Source: Epiperipatus broadwayi
Taxonomy: Eukaryota; Onychophora; Udeonychophora; Euonychophora; Peripatidae
Direction: 5' to 3'
DNA: 64,000 nt
NCBI GenBank assembly: GCA_028023455.1
Contig: JAQFVV010006199.1
Location: 7,946,972-8,010,971 of the forward strand
The notes beneath the pieces are model-generated. The model made no database searches and was not told where the DNA came from. It worked only from the letters and a program-made list of their open reading frames with translations. The translations under genes were made by a program, and so were the position numbers. Within the stretch, counting starts at the first letter, position 1, and every line of letters begins with the position of its first letter. Below are positions 1-12,959 of the stretch, in pieces.

Positions 1-403
1 ATTTATTCTGACATTACTTCTTGGCTAAAAATAATTCTTAAATTTGATTAATAAAAAATCTGAATATTCACAGAATAAAGAAAAATCTTTGTCTGCATTC
101 AGTGAAGAGTGGAAAAAAAAAAAAACCTGACAACTTCATGGTTTTAAATATTTATCAAATAACAAAAAAAAAAAAGTCTTGTGGATGTAAAAAATATTTT
201 CCTTTTGCTGAAGAGTATTTGAAGATAAGGAGTAAAAACTTGAATATCTTTTATTATTAGGCTTTAAAATCTGATAAAAATTAAGTTTTCACATGTTAAA
301 GTTATATGGAAAACATCTTTCTGTATGAGAAAAATGGAAAATATTAACAATGGACTGAAATATCTAAGTGACACAATATATCAAATCAAAATGGGTAAAA
401 AAG

Positions 404-434
<31 letters not shown>

Positions 435-2140
435 AAAAACCCACAATGAATAAATCTAATATTTTTTGAATGTAATTACATTTTTCAAAAGCAAAATCTT
501 TCTTTTTGCTGTTAGAAGATATTCCATGACAAAATGAGAAAAGTTTTGCAATTGATATCACTTCCAATTATTCACATTAACCAAGATATACTTTGGTTTC
601 ATTTCTTATTTTTGTTAAGACTATTTCTGAATTTAGTGAAGAGGTTATGAAACAACTAAAAGAAGATATGACAATGCTGCAACAATGTTCAATATTCATG
701 GCAGTATTCAGTTAACGATCAAGGAATTAAATTCAAAGTCAATATTTGTGACTTGTGCATATCAGATTCATTAAATTATGCTGGAAATCATTGTATGATC
801 CCAGGGAAGATAGAGTAAGATTATGTGGACATAAGCAGATTAACTAAGATTTTGTTTTCTGCTGTTTCTTTTCTTAAATATCATATTTTGTATATGTAAA
901 GTTTTAGATGAAGTTAATAAGATAAAAGTTTTGTAAGAATTTGAAATCAACCTTGATTAATGTATAATGTAACTCAAACATTTAAAATTATTCCTTAAAA
1001 GTTTGACGCACAGAATTTGTGAAGATCGTTAATTACGCAACAACTAATTGTAAAGAAATGGATATTTACATAGGTAAAAAAAAATTTTTTTTTTTGAAAA
1101 TACCAGGAAAAAATGACAATTCTAATTTTACATTGCTGGAAGAAATTGAAAGAGCAATATGAAAAGCTTTCTGAAATTAAAATTATAGAGTGAAAAATCT
1201 GACTATGCCCTCTATTAATTATGAACATGTGAAGAAGATAAATTTTGAAGTCACAATTTTGCAGATATCAAGGTTTAAAAACAGAAACTGCATTGTTTAT
1301 TATTCTTTACTGCAAGAGATTTAGTATTTACATATAAGGTCTTCCTAGCTTATTCATTTTTGTGATTTTTCTTACCAGTAGAAATTATCAAAGAATGAAA
1401 GTGTAGCAGCGAAAAACTTTTCCAGACAAGATAGAGTGTTATGTGTTGAATGAGGAGTATCAATTGAGATTTTGCATTCTGCTGTAAACAAATTATTTTA
1501 CATTAGTTATATTAAGCAATTAAAATTTTTTAATCCAGTCCTTTTTTATAGTGCAATATTTATTTTTTATTGGCATGATATATAAAATTCAATAAAAGTA
1601 AATTTTCATTATTTACATATGTTTTCTAACCATTATTATTATTCATTTTATTTATAATCATTTTTAAAAATAATTTTATCATACAATATCCCTATATTAA
1701 TACTCATATTGATGCACTGAGACATATTTTATTATGCTTAATATACAGTAAGCATGAAAAATAGCACAATGAAATATCTGGGTGGGAATCATATAAAATA
1801 TCCAGCAAAGGGTCAAAATACTATAGGTATGCTAGAAAGTTTAAAACATAAATCATAATTTATGATTATTGTTTGTTATGTCTACAAGGTATAATTCTAG
1901 ATAACCATTAATTTGCAAAAATATTAAATATTTTACAATTAATTTATGTGATATGAAATAAAGTGATTTCTTAAATGTCATTTAAGTCAGAAGTTTTTGT
2001 GCATAGGTTATATGTATAGAAATCCTGATAGCATTACTTCCCTCCAAATTTCTTATATACTCCAATAACCCCCCAATTTCTTATTACGCACTTATTTCTC
2101 TAGCCCTGATTCCTCTTCTAGCTCACTTTAATAAAGCTGT
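1..2140. other. AT-rich DNA without recognisable gene
   Basis: I see no coding region, RNA gene or mobile-element motif here. Open frames are short, AT-driven and without family motifs. The only notable structure is a low-complexity C-run/A-run near position 404. Confidence 0.6.
404..443. repeat. Homopolymer C/A simple repeat
   Basis: A run of 15 C is followed by A-runs broken by CCC. This is a simple low-complexity repeat. Its length is likely to vary and to be prone to sequencing or assembly error. Confidence 0.85.
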
Positions 2141-2426
2141 TTTGATAGTTCTATTATCTTATTGTTATACTTTCCAATTTCATTATAAACAAAAAAATCA
2201 TAAAATCTTTATTTCTTTCACTCTCTCTACTTTTAAATTTCTCCTACCTACCATTCAATTTATTCTGATGCTCTTTAAATACCATACTCCAAAAATAAAT
2301 TTTAAATATTCTCAGTTTCACACAAACTACATGCACAAATCAAATTTTTATTCCATTTTTGCATTGTTTCTCTAATAGATACAATTTCTACTCTTCCAAC
2401 ATATGCCAATAAACTCATTTTAATGC

Positions 2427-4480
2427 TATCATCATCATCATTTCAAACCATTATCAATCTATTGCAGGATAGTCTCTCCAAATTCAAACCAACTTCTCTG
2501 ACCTTTAATCTCTCTTCTCCCTATCACATATCACATGCAGTCTCCTTCTAGAACTTTTAAATCTCTTGGAATCCAGTTTAAGATTTTAATTCTATCTATT
2601 TTCAACTCAATTCCACCAGTCTCTTAATTCTTTCAATGATGCCAGTAACTACTGTTTGTTCTCTCCACTATGTATTTCATTTTCAATCTTCTTTTATTCC
2701 TAACACACATTTCTCCATATTTCGTTGAGTGGTTTAAAGTCTCTGTTCTTCTGTTAAGTGTCCAAGTCTCAGATCAATAAAACCTTCCTTTTCAAATGCA
2801 TAAGCATATATCCTTTTAATATTAAATAATTTCTATCAAAAGCAATCTAAGCAAGTTTAATTCTGATTAATTTTATCCATTGTTTCCATCTGTAATTAAT
2901 AATCTGATCAAGATATTTGTAGTCAACTCTTGCAACTCATCATTATCAATATTTATTTTCTGCTTTTGAGAAAATATGTTGATTACTTTAGACTTTTTAA
3001 CATTTACCTTCAATCCTACTTCCATCTGATAACTAATGCAACATTTTCTAAAGATATCTAAAGCATCATTTGCAAAAACAATTACATCATGTGCAAAATT
3101 TTGATGACTTAAACGATTTCCATTTACTTTTACTCTTTTGCCTTCCCATTTTAATCCACAAAATAATTTTGGCAAAACTGCTGTAAAAAGTTTTGGAGAT
3201 ATGGCCTGTCATATACACTTCTCAATGTCAATCTTCCTAGTATCATTATGTAATTTAATTGTTGCTGTTGTATTTTTATAGATATTCTTCAGAATATGAT
3301 AGTATCCTGAATCTATATCTTGATGAATCAATGCTTCAATAATTGAATAAATGCCTATAGAATCAAATGCCTTTTCATAGTCCATAAATCCAGAATAATG
3401 GCAAATCATATTCATTGGCCCTTGCTATAATTTCTTTTAATACTTGGATGTGTTCTATTATACTAAAGCCACTTTTAAATCCAGTTTGCTCTTTTGATTG
3501 GTTAAAATCCAAAGTTTGTTGAAGATGAGTTGTTAATTATCTTAGTAAAATTTTGTATAGAGTTGATAAGACTACTAAATCTGTAATTTCTAATACCTCC
3601 TTTATCATTTTTTAAAAATATTAATACTGCTAAATTTTTATCATTTAGACATTTGGCATATAATTTTGCCAAAAATTTTTCTATTTCTTCACTGCTTCTT
3701 TTAAGGTATCGATTATAATTCCGTCATTACCTGGAGCTTTTCCCTTCTTTATAGGTTTAATTGCATGGCTCAATTCTTCATTTAAAATCCTGGGCAATTC
3801 AGAAGATAAAGTAGTTTTAGATGTACATTCCTTGTTTTTTATTACTATATAATTCTTGATAAAACTTTTGTAATAAGTTCATGTCATCTCTCTTTTTAGC
3901 AATAGTTACATCTTTTTTCTTTTTACAGAAATAAGTTTCTTACCAATTCCAAGATTTTGTTTTACATTGTTGAAACTTTTATTCTTTTCTATAGCTTTCA
4001 TTGCTAATTCACTATTATACTTTCTTATATCATAATCAACTCTTTTTTGCATCTTAATGCATAAATTTTTACTCATTTTCATATTCCTTCTTTTCTTCAA
4101 AATTGTTGTCTCAGTAGAAATTTTACTGGTCAATTGATGCTTTTTTTGTACAAAGTATCTTTGTTACAGCATTTAAAAGTGTATCAGTTATTTTCTTAGT
4201 GATTTGGTTCAAATCTGAATCATGTTCAAAATCTGTTAATATTTGAAAACAATTTGCAAGTTTTAATTTAAATTCATTGGAGTGTTTCTAAAAATTAGGA
4301 AAATCAACTGTGAATACTGTTTTTCTTAATAATCTTTGCCTTTCTATCATGTATTTTATATGTGATTAATCAATAAGCACTTCCTGTGATAAATTTATTA
4401 AGAACATTACAATCTTGAAATATGTATTTTTGTTAGTCAAAATAGAATCAATTCTGCTATATCTTCATTTAAAATGGATG
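2427..4480 (-). mobile_element. RTE-type LINE, decayed, 3' end at left
   Basis: Non-LTR retrotransposon copy read on the minus strand. Its 3' end is marked by a (TGATGA)n tail at 2427-2441. Just before the tail lies a sequence shared with the plus-strand copy at 14.2-14.7 kb (a CTATCCTGCAATAGATTG-like block). The reverse transcriptase core lies at about 2870-3420. Further 5', at about 4380-4480, the minus strand matches the end of the endonuclease domain of the copy at 24.8 kb (DSILTNKN-like). Frames are broken by stops and indels, so this copy cannot encode a working protein. The 5' end of the endonuclease is missing. Confidence 0.85.
2873..3415 (-). pseudogene. RTE reverse transcriptase remnant
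   Basis: Two adjacent minus-strand reading-frame pieces belong to one reverse transcriptase. The upstream piece contains MDYEKAFDSI, the conserved block of RTE-family RT fingers/palm. The downstream piece carries LSHQNFAHDVIVFANDA, which aligns with the catalytic F-A-D-D region. The usual second Asp of the FADD box is Val here (FAHD-V), so the active site looks destroyed as well as frameshifted. RT would copy the element's RNA into DNA at the target site. Assignment to RTE rests on the FMDYEKAFDSI signature and on the TGATGA tail. Confidence 0.8.
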
Positions 4481-4539
4481 CTTCCATGTTCATTTAGCAT
4501 TTATCTTTTCACATTTGGTATAATTTTTTTTCTTATATA

Positions 4540-5460
4540 ATTTCAAACTATCTTTTCATATTTATATTCTTTTCTCTAACAAATTTCTCTATCCAATTTT
4601 CCACCAATCATAATTATGCACTTATAATATTCTCTACACATTTATCCCATTTTTTATATAAATATGTGGAAATAAACTACCTATCTTATTTTCTAACCCT
4701 AATTTACCACCAATGCATATCTATATACTTTTTTTTAAAAATCTATTTAGAATTTTCAAACTTTCTAACCTATACAAACTGCATCATTTCCAAATGTTAA
4801 AGCAATCACCATTATTTTTTTTTTTTTCAAGTAATTCTTTGTACATTATATGAGAAACATGTAAGGCTTTTTAATCAATCCCATTTCTAATTTTTTCCTT
4901 CTCAATTCTAATTCTCAATTACCTGAATAATTCTTTTATCTATTTAGCAAATATCTAAATATCTATACTGTTCTACTTTTTCAATACCAATAAGCATCTC
5001 CCATTCATTCTTCAATTATATACTTCTCATTAAATGCTAAAATCATGTAATTTACTTTCCTGAATTTAATTTTCATACATCTTCATGCTTTCCATATTTT
5101 CTACATTATTTTCAAAAAACTTCATATTATTAGTAAAAAAAAAAAGAGCTGGCAGATTATATATTCTTTTGGTTTCAGTTATAGGAATCCCTATTCTCAA
5201 TCTAATTTTCTATCTCAACCTCCAATTCACTTAGAAACAAAGTAAGTAATAAAGATGATAATGGCGATTCCTGTTTTCACCATAATTTCATATTTAATTT
5301 TCAGTAATTTTATATTCCCCAAATGGTACTTATAAAAATTATCTTTGTAAAGATTCAATACATTCCGAAGGTTTCTAAACAATCTATTTCTATTTTCTCT
5401 ATCATATGCCTTTTCTATAGCTAAAAATGCAATAAGTTATTAGTACTAATCTATAGTTAA
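4540..5460 (-). mobile_element. Second, different LINE RT fragment, heavily decayed
   Basis: Minus-strand translation, jumping frames, gives a RT-like series. Near 5430-5390 there is IEKAYDR (palm motif), then a segment resembling the LLTLFLSELEVEIE block around 5240, and near 4960 a YRYLDI-like block typical of the region after the RT thumb. Motif spacing and wording differ from the RTE copy at 2.4-4.5 kb, so this appears to be another clade (L1/CR1-like cannot be separated by eye). No intact frame remains. The boundaries are approximate and the junction with the RTE copy near 4.5 kb is not resolved. Confidence 0.55.
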
Positions 5461-5469
5461 TTAATAATC

Positions 5470-7655
5470 TAAAATTGTTTCATTTTCCTTTATATAATAA
5501 TGTAAATCTAATCATTAACACAATTTTATTAAAACTTTTATTTATAACGAACTTTGGCATATTTTCTTATACCTACTAACATTTCAGTTGACATATCATT
5601 TCTATCTTCACTAACAATTAATAATGCTAATACAATTTTTGCCAGTAAATATAACCAAGTATTGCCAACAGATTAACATGTTTTTAGATAAATTCTATAC
5701 AGATGGCAGGAACTGCTGCTGCAATGCATTCAGTATGACTAGTAATTTTCCTAAATCAACTGACATGTAATTTTGAATCTAAGCCAACTTGTTTGTTCAA
5801 ATGTTTAACTAGGAAACCAGATCTATTAATTTATATATTTTTGAAATTTCAATTAGAGAACAGTCAATTACGGTACAATAAGATATTATTATTAAGTTTT
5901 ATCAGATAGAATTTGAGATATTAGCACATAATATCTATCGATCAAAACATTTAAATAATTGAATGAAGAAATCATATAGTATTGGATTTGGTAAATAATT
6001 TTATAAAGTCTGGATTGGATAATTATTTAAATAATCTTCAATTTAAAATTATTTACTTAACGATGATAATTTTCCAAAATGAAAATAAAATACGAAGAAC
6101 TTGCTATTAAAATGCGTGTTATTCTTAAATTATATGGAAAATAATTGTGAAATTTTGTCTACAAATATAATGGAGACTAAAAATTTCCTGTATATACATA
6201 AATCTAAATATTTCAAACAATTGGTTAATAATTAAAAAACAAACTTTTTTTTTTAAAAAAAATATAAGTTTCATAATATACAACCTTAAAAAATATATAT
6301 ATTACTAAACTTTTCAAGTTTTGGGCCATCACATAAGTACGTTTATAAAGAAATCGTTCTACTATTTTTGAACAAAAAGATTTAAATAAAACTCAGCACC
6401 AATATTAATTATGTTGGCAGAAGTCTTGAATAAAATAATAAATTTGTTAAAGAATAAGAGAAAATAGTAATAAATAAACAAACTCTGTTTTGAAATAGTT
6501 GAAAATAGATTTTGAAAAAAAAAAAAAAAGACTAAATGTTTAAAGGGCAAAAAATAAAATAATATAGATAATCACGTCAAAGAATAGTACTGCAATGTCA
6601 TGTGTTTCTTAGTATTAAGTGTGTACAAAAAATAATTACTTTATAATATTTTACCTTTATAAGTTGACATAGTTATAGTTACTATATAATTCAATGACAG
6701 ACAACTTTAAAGTTGTGAAAGCGCATGTACAAAATTAATAAGTTTCGCAGAAAAATAGTGGAGCAAAAAAATTATCTTGCAATTTTATTGAAGTATAATA
6801 AAAATACAATAACTATAAACTTCAACAAATATATAATTAAAAAATTTAGTATTATTTTGATTTATAAACAGTTTTTTGAAACTATTTATTAAAATATCAA
6901 AATGTGATTGGTTGATGGGTTTATATTTTTCAAAAATCAGATTGCAAATATGTTTCGTAAGAGAATCTCATCCAAGCAAAACATTCTCATTTGCTTTCAA
7001 TTTATATTAACATTATTTGAAATGAATATGTTCACACAAATAATATAGGTTTATATTATATACATTATTTTTTCACTTTATTTTATTAAAAAAAGTAGTG
7101 TTAAATGTGTTTAAAGTATTTTTATTTCAAATATTATCTAAAAATTGATGAATATTTAAGATAATTGAATAAACGTGATATTATTTTCCTAAAGGTAAGA
7201 TTTTATTTCAAGCAGTGTTCTTATAAAAGTTAATATTCACATTGCAATTATATGTATGAGTATGTGTAAACATGTGGGTAAAGTTTTTTATATATACAAT
7301 TTAGTCCTTACCAATATTCATTTAATATATTTATTCATATTTATACATAGTATACTTTATATTATTATTAAAGTTTTATATTAATACGAATTTTATATAA
7401 TCGTAGAAAATTATATAATTTCTAAATTTAAAATCGAGATTATCACAACATACATATGTATTTTGAAATACTTTTTAAAATAAATTTATTAAATGTATAG
7501 GAAAGTTGCATTTGTTTATGAAATCATTTTCATTTTGGGGGAAAATATATATAATTAGAGCAATAAATGCGTACACACGTATAAACACTTGTGCATTTAT
7601 TCACAAGTACATTAATTCAGTACACTTAAATGTATGAATATACCACTCAAATGAA
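5470..7655. other. AT-rich DNA, nothing recognised
   Basis: Only short AT-driven frames and homopolymer tracts are present. I found no protein motif, tRNA-like fold or terminal repeat. Confidence 0.5.
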
Positions 7656-7659
7656 AGAT

Positions 7660-7723
7660 CAGACGGATTAATGACTAGCACATCTACCTGTTATGCTTAT
7701 GACTTGGGATTTGAATCTGGCTG
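7660..7723 (+). repeat. Decayed tRNA-derived (SINE-like) fragment
   Basis: The segment ends in GGGATTTGAATCTGGCT, close to a pol III B box (GGTTCGAATCC) followed by an acceptor-like GGCT. It is preceded by a possible anticodon arm. A related segment (CACCTG...GAATTGAATCTGGCT) lies at about 29345-29397, which supports a dispersed repeat family rather than chance. No A-tail or target-site duplication could be defined. Confidence 0.35.
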
Positions 7724-7739
7724 AAATATTTTTTCTCCA

Positions 7740-10700
7740 AACAGTTGAGGATTTTTCAGTAAGTCCAATGATATATATTTTTGCCCAGTAGATATCCCAT
7801 AGTCAGTCCAATTTGGTTATCTAGTTATTGATCAGAAAATTGGTATGTAAGTATTATTAAACAAAAAGAAAAAAAAAAAAATTGCAGTTGACAAATATTG
7901 ATTTCTTTTGCAATATTTGTCTGTGCAGCAGTCTTGAGAGTCCTTAGCTTTGTAATGAACTTTACGAATATTTTATTTTTTACATGCTTATAAATTAAAA
8001 AAATAATGTATAGTTATGGAATATTTGATATCATATATATATATGCATATATTATAATTGTGTGTTTACATAAAGTACAATGCAGTTAATAATTGTGTGT
8101 GCTTTATTTTGAAATAAAGTAAGTGATATTGGCGTAATGGAAATAAGATTAAAGTCTAATTTGATTTTTTGTTATTAATGTAGAGGTTTTGTCAACTGAT
8201 GAAGTGGAGTTCTCTTAAAATTAATCCTGTAGATTTGCATCATCATAGTTCATAATTCTGAATTTAAATATTATAAAAACATCCTATATCTTATGAGATG
8301 ATAGAGAATGCTTGAATGCATTTATTTTTAATATAAAACCCTGTAATGTATTAATTATGTAATTGGTTATTTTTATGTAATTTTTCTTCTGTTTGAAATA
8401 TATAATTATAAAACAAAAACCTTATAATTTCATACTCAGAGTTTAAACCATATAATCTCATACTCATAGTTTAAATAATTTATTTTGTATTATAAATGTC
8501 TTATCATGTTTTTGGTATATTTTCTTTCTCAATCATGCAATTTCTCTCTTAGATTTGAAATATATGGTTGCAGATTTTAGAAGAAAATCCTATGCTAATG
8601 GTTTCTATATGTTACTCTAATATTAATATGAATTGGGATTGCACATGGATCTAAATAGTGATTTTTGGTTTATTGAATGACAATTATCACTATTATTTAT
8701 TTTATGTATTGATTGATTACATTTCTTTAAATAAGTATGTTTTTGAAGAACATTGCAATACATCCTGATTTTGAAATAGGAATTGAGATCATTATTGTGA
8801 TAGTCATGTAGGTAATTTGTTATATTTTAAAAAACAGTTAAATTAATCAAAATTAATCTTTTAATTTGTGCTACAAATAAATAAATTTAAAAAAAAACTA
8901 ATATGTAATGTATATATTTGAAATAGGTGAATAAATGATATATTGAATTAGAATATGAAAATAGACATAAGCACATTGTCACATATAGAATGGATTCTTT
9001 AAAAGAAGTAAATAAGGTAGAAACTTGGTAATACATATAAGAACCAAATTTGAAAAGAAAAAGTATACTAAATTACTTTGGTTTTATATATCTATATTGA
9101 AAGAAAATGGTGAAATGCTTATTAATAAATACTGATTTGATTAATTAAACTTGATAGTAATTTTACAAACAAGAAAATGTAAATGAAAATATTATATAGC
9201 ATATTATTTGAAAGCATGAAGTTAAATGCTATCAAGCAATTAATTTACAAAAAAAAAAAAAAAGAAGATTGATTAGTATCTGCAAAAAATATTGTTTTGG
9301 AATATCCCTTGCTGCCTTCTAAGATTTAATGTTGATGTACAGTTTATGATGTAAGCAATCTTTTTCATTTTCTCTCTGCGTTTTTATAATCTTTTTAATT
9401 CGTACTGTCTTCAGCAACTTAGGTTAGTAAAGGACACATACATCATGAACATTTTAAGGTATGTTTTTGTGCAATTACATTTCCATCTTTAATTATTTCT
9501 GCAAAAATTCTAATTTTTTTTGTATATATCTATATATGAGTATGGAAAACTATGCAAAGTTCACAGTATTGAGAGAGCAACAATGGGAGAAGTTTAACAA
9601 TATTGATTACTTTGCAATATTTCTGTACAGGCATTTTGGGTGTCATTCTGGGGCCTTGTATGTATTGTGACCCTTAGCTTTTATATTAAAACCGAATGAT
9701 AAGTTTTGGGATGATATATTACTAAAAAAATATAACTGTTTAATTTAAGTAAATTTTATTGTTAAATAATACTTAAATGTTTATGTAACTGAATACTCAT
9801 TTCAGAATAAATACTATAAGATGGTAATAGTTTATACATAGTTGTATAAGTGTAATTTTGTAATATTTAAACTTCTTTAAGTAACTTTTACAATTTTATA
9901 TATTTAGTCATAGAGTTGTTACTGTTTTAAAGTATTAATGACTATTAAAATAGTAAGTCTAAATAATCTTAATTTAATTATCAAGTCCTTTATTAGATTA
10001 AAATGTCTTAGAAGAACTTTGAAATGAGTTTAAACTTTAAAGGAGATCTTATATATTTAAATTAAGTGCCAATAAATAGTATTATTTAATTTAATGGTAT
10101 TGTAATCTAGTTTTAGTTAGAAAATCCTAAAGTTTAGCTAGTTAAAAATGTTTGTAATTTTTAAACCAATAATTTAGCTCATGTATTTAAGTTAGCATTC
10201 TTAAATAAAGAATTTAATACTTATATGTATGGAGTGCATGTGTGAAGCTAGTCAATATTTTTTAAAATGCTTTCTGGTTAAAGCTGAATGCTCAAAGTTA
10301 TTATATTTTATTTTAAATATAACAATTTTTAAAAGAATATATTCTGAGTTCTTACAAATAAAAAAAAGTTTTAAATAAATATTGTTAACATGATTTTGAT
10401 ATAAGTTTAATTTATTAAATAAAGTGAATCTTTAATGTGTTTAAAGAATATATTATTTATTTATTACAGTAATAGATTTCAATGGTAAATAATTTATTAA
10501 ATAATTGTTTAAAAGGTGACTTAATCTGTAATTAATAATTTGCTTAGACTAAAAGTCTAGATGATTTTCTCCAGAAAATTCTGGCATTATGCTAATTACA
10601 GTTATTTTTAAAACTTTGCAACAAGTATTAGAAAATTTTTAACTTATTAATTGGGTCAATTGGGAATAGACTTTGATTGTCAATCACATCAATCAAGTAT

Positions 10701-11460
10701 AATCACATGATTTACCTTTTCCTCATCTCATATTTTTATCTACAATTGTAATTTTTTTACTTTGATAAGTTAGTAATGGGCATTGTTAAAAAGCTTTTCA
10801 GTGCTTTAAGTTTCAAGAATTGCAATATGGGAAATTCTACTGTGAATGTTTTAGAAATGGAATTTTTTTCTTGGAAATCTATAATAGAGCTTAACCAAAG
10901 GTATTATCCCTGCTTTGCAAAATCTTTGTTATTTTCATTTATTTTATTCTATCTAATTTTTATTTTAAAAAATAAAATATCTAGGGTATATGCAAAAACT
11001 TTTAAATTATTTGATATTAATATTAAGAAGATTTTATCTATTTTTTTAACAAACTTTATGCAACTATTATATTTTAAGCAAACTAAATATTTTTATCGTA
11101 TTTCAAATGTGGTTCTCTTTTGATATAATTTCATTTTTATATGGAATGAGAATTATTTAATCAGAATTGCAGGACCTTTTGAATGATAAAAGAATTTTAT
11201 AAATGCTACATTTTAAAACTAGTATATTTATTTCCATGAAATAATTGAATAATTGAAAGACTTTATTATGCAGTTGTTTTATTTATGAAACTTATGTGGC
11301 TTAATGCCATGATAGAATATCTGCTCATTAGAATAAAATTATATTTGAATGGAAGATAAAACTTGACTTTGACTTTATGAATATTAATCAGTGTACTAAT
11401 AATGGACTTATATTTAGTTAGTATGCCTAATTATTTTTAAATGCTTTATTAAAAAAATAT
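7740..11460. other. AT-rich DNA without supported gene
   Basis: Frames such as 10776-11123 (115 codons) are Phe/Ile/Lys/Leu-rich, as expected from random AT-rich sequence, and lack motifs. Poly(TA) occurs around 8035-8052. I see no element ends. Confidence 0.5.
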
Positions 11461-11464
11461 AAAA

Positions 11465-11714
11465 TTCATTTATTAATTGCTAAAAATTGCAAGAAATTAA
11501 ATGTCTCTCAATGATGGGCATTATAAATGATAATGTTATACAAATGATTTTTATTTGCATTCGCATTAAATTTAAAGAATGATATATTTTTCATTTATTA
11601 ATTGCTAAAAATTGCAAGAAATTAAATGTCTCTCAATGATGGGCATTATAAATGATAATGTTATACAAATGATTTTTATTTGCATTCGCATTAAATTTAA
11701 AGAATGATATATTT
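11465..11714. repeat. Perfect 125-bp tandem duplication
   Basis: Two adjacent 125-bp units (11465-11589 and 11590-11714) appear identical base for base. The unit holds no gene. Complete identity within strongly diverged surroundings points to a recent duplication, or possibly an assembly artefact. Confidence 0.9.
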
Positions 11715-11962
11715 TTCAACATGTTGACAGAAGTTATCAAAAATGTTTATTTTTCAAGTTCATTATTTAATTTATTGTTATGCTCAATCTAGTGTTCAGA
11801 AAATATTGATTTAAAATTGCTCCTAATTTAATATGCTTGTTTTCCAGAATACTTGCCCTTCATTATTATCATCAGTAAATTATATGATGTACTTTTGAAA
11901 TAAATAATGAGCTTATTTATATAATATGCTACATAAAATGTATAAGGTTTGTTGTGTTTGTT

Positions 11963-12158
11963 CTTCTGCTTATTAGATTTATAGTCATCAAATCAGAATA
12001 GCTATATTTATTTATGTTAGTGATTTCAAGTATTTGCTTTTTCATATTTTTGTGAATTGCTGTATGTTTCTGCTTATTAGATTTTCAGTCAGAATAGCTA
12101 TATTTATTTATATTAGTGATTTCAAGTAATTGATTTTTCATATTTTTGTGAATTGTGG
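11963..12158. repeat. Imperfect ~95-bp tandem duplication
   Basis: Two diverged copies share the string TCTGCTTATTAGATTT followed by the AGAATAGCTATATTTATTTA block and TTTTTCATATTTTTGTGAATTG. They are about 95-100 bp apart and carry small indels. The duplication is older than the 125-bp one just upstream. Confidence 0.8.
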
Positions 12159-12708
12159 TATATTAATATATTTAATAATGTTATTTCAATGTCCTGGAAA
12201 GTCTGCAGGATATTCAAGAACTCTTTTATTGACTGTATCTAGTACAATGGTATGAATAGAAGATGGTATTTTTTTTATTTTATTGTTTATAGGTATAAAT
12301 ATTAGTTTTAATATTTATTTTTTAAATGCCATGTATATATTTCTATACATTTTCATGTAAATTTATGTATGATTTAACAGGTATGTCATGCTAAATTCTC
12401 AGAATATTTCTAGAATAATAATATTTTAAATGCTTTACATTTGTGCCTTTTGAAGTTATTTTGGATGTGTGTAAATGCTGGAAGAGTTCAGAAGCGGATG
12501 TATATTTTTTATTGTGTAATTATTATGCCACAATTTTATATTTAGCTATATTTTGCTATGTTTATTGTTTTATACATCATTTTTAATTGTTATTTAAAGA
12601 TATAATAGCATAGTTTCTCTCTTATAGTTTATTATATCTTGCCAGTGAATTTTTTAACAGATAGTAGCATTAGTTTATTGCCCTCAAATGTAGGTGCTTT
12701 CTTTGAGT

Positions 12709-12918
12709 TCATACCATCTTACTTTGCCTTTGTTTTCTTATTAGTGGGAATTTCTTAGTGGCATATTTATCTAAGGCAATGGGTAGTGTACTATCCTGAC
12801 TATATTCTGGCATTTGATATTTCGGAGATACTGCGGAATGCCATCCTTCTGTCACCCTGTTGATCTGTTTAAGTGGTTTTTGCAATGTGTAGGTCTTGTA
12901 ATTGTGTCTAGCTAGCAT
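12709..12918 (-). CDS. Possible protein-coding exon, product unknown
   Basis: The minus strand has an open stretch of about 60-69 codons. Its composition is unusually balanced for this window: it contains TEGWHSAVSPKYQMPEY and later STLPIALDKYATKKFPL, with Trp, His, Pro, Gln and Met rather than the Phe/Ile/Asn/Lys bias of random frames here. Local GC is clearly higher than in the flanks. A donor-like site reading AAA|GTAAGA lies near the 3' end (about 12722 to 12727). A weak acceptor-like CTAG precedes ACACAATTAC near 12907. I do not recognise the family. It could be an internal exon of a host gene or a fragment of an unknown element. Confidence 0.35.
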   Translation of the reverse strand: MLARHNYKTYTLQKPLKQINRVTEGWHSAVSPKYQMPEYSQDSTLPIALDKYATKKFPLIRKQRQSKMV

Positions 12919-12959
12919 TTCAAGATATTAAATCTGATAAAATATTTAATATTAAATTT

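Noticed and set aside
8190-8230. CTGATGA string as a possible hammerhead core
   Set aside because: No GAAA with pairing stem II follows and no stem I partner can be found. The same holds for CTGATGA near 21456, 30495 and 51268.
10776-11123. 115-codon plus-strand open frame
   Set aside because: Phe/Ile/Lys/Leu/Asn-rich throughout, no motif, no splice signals; expected by chance in AT-rich DNA.
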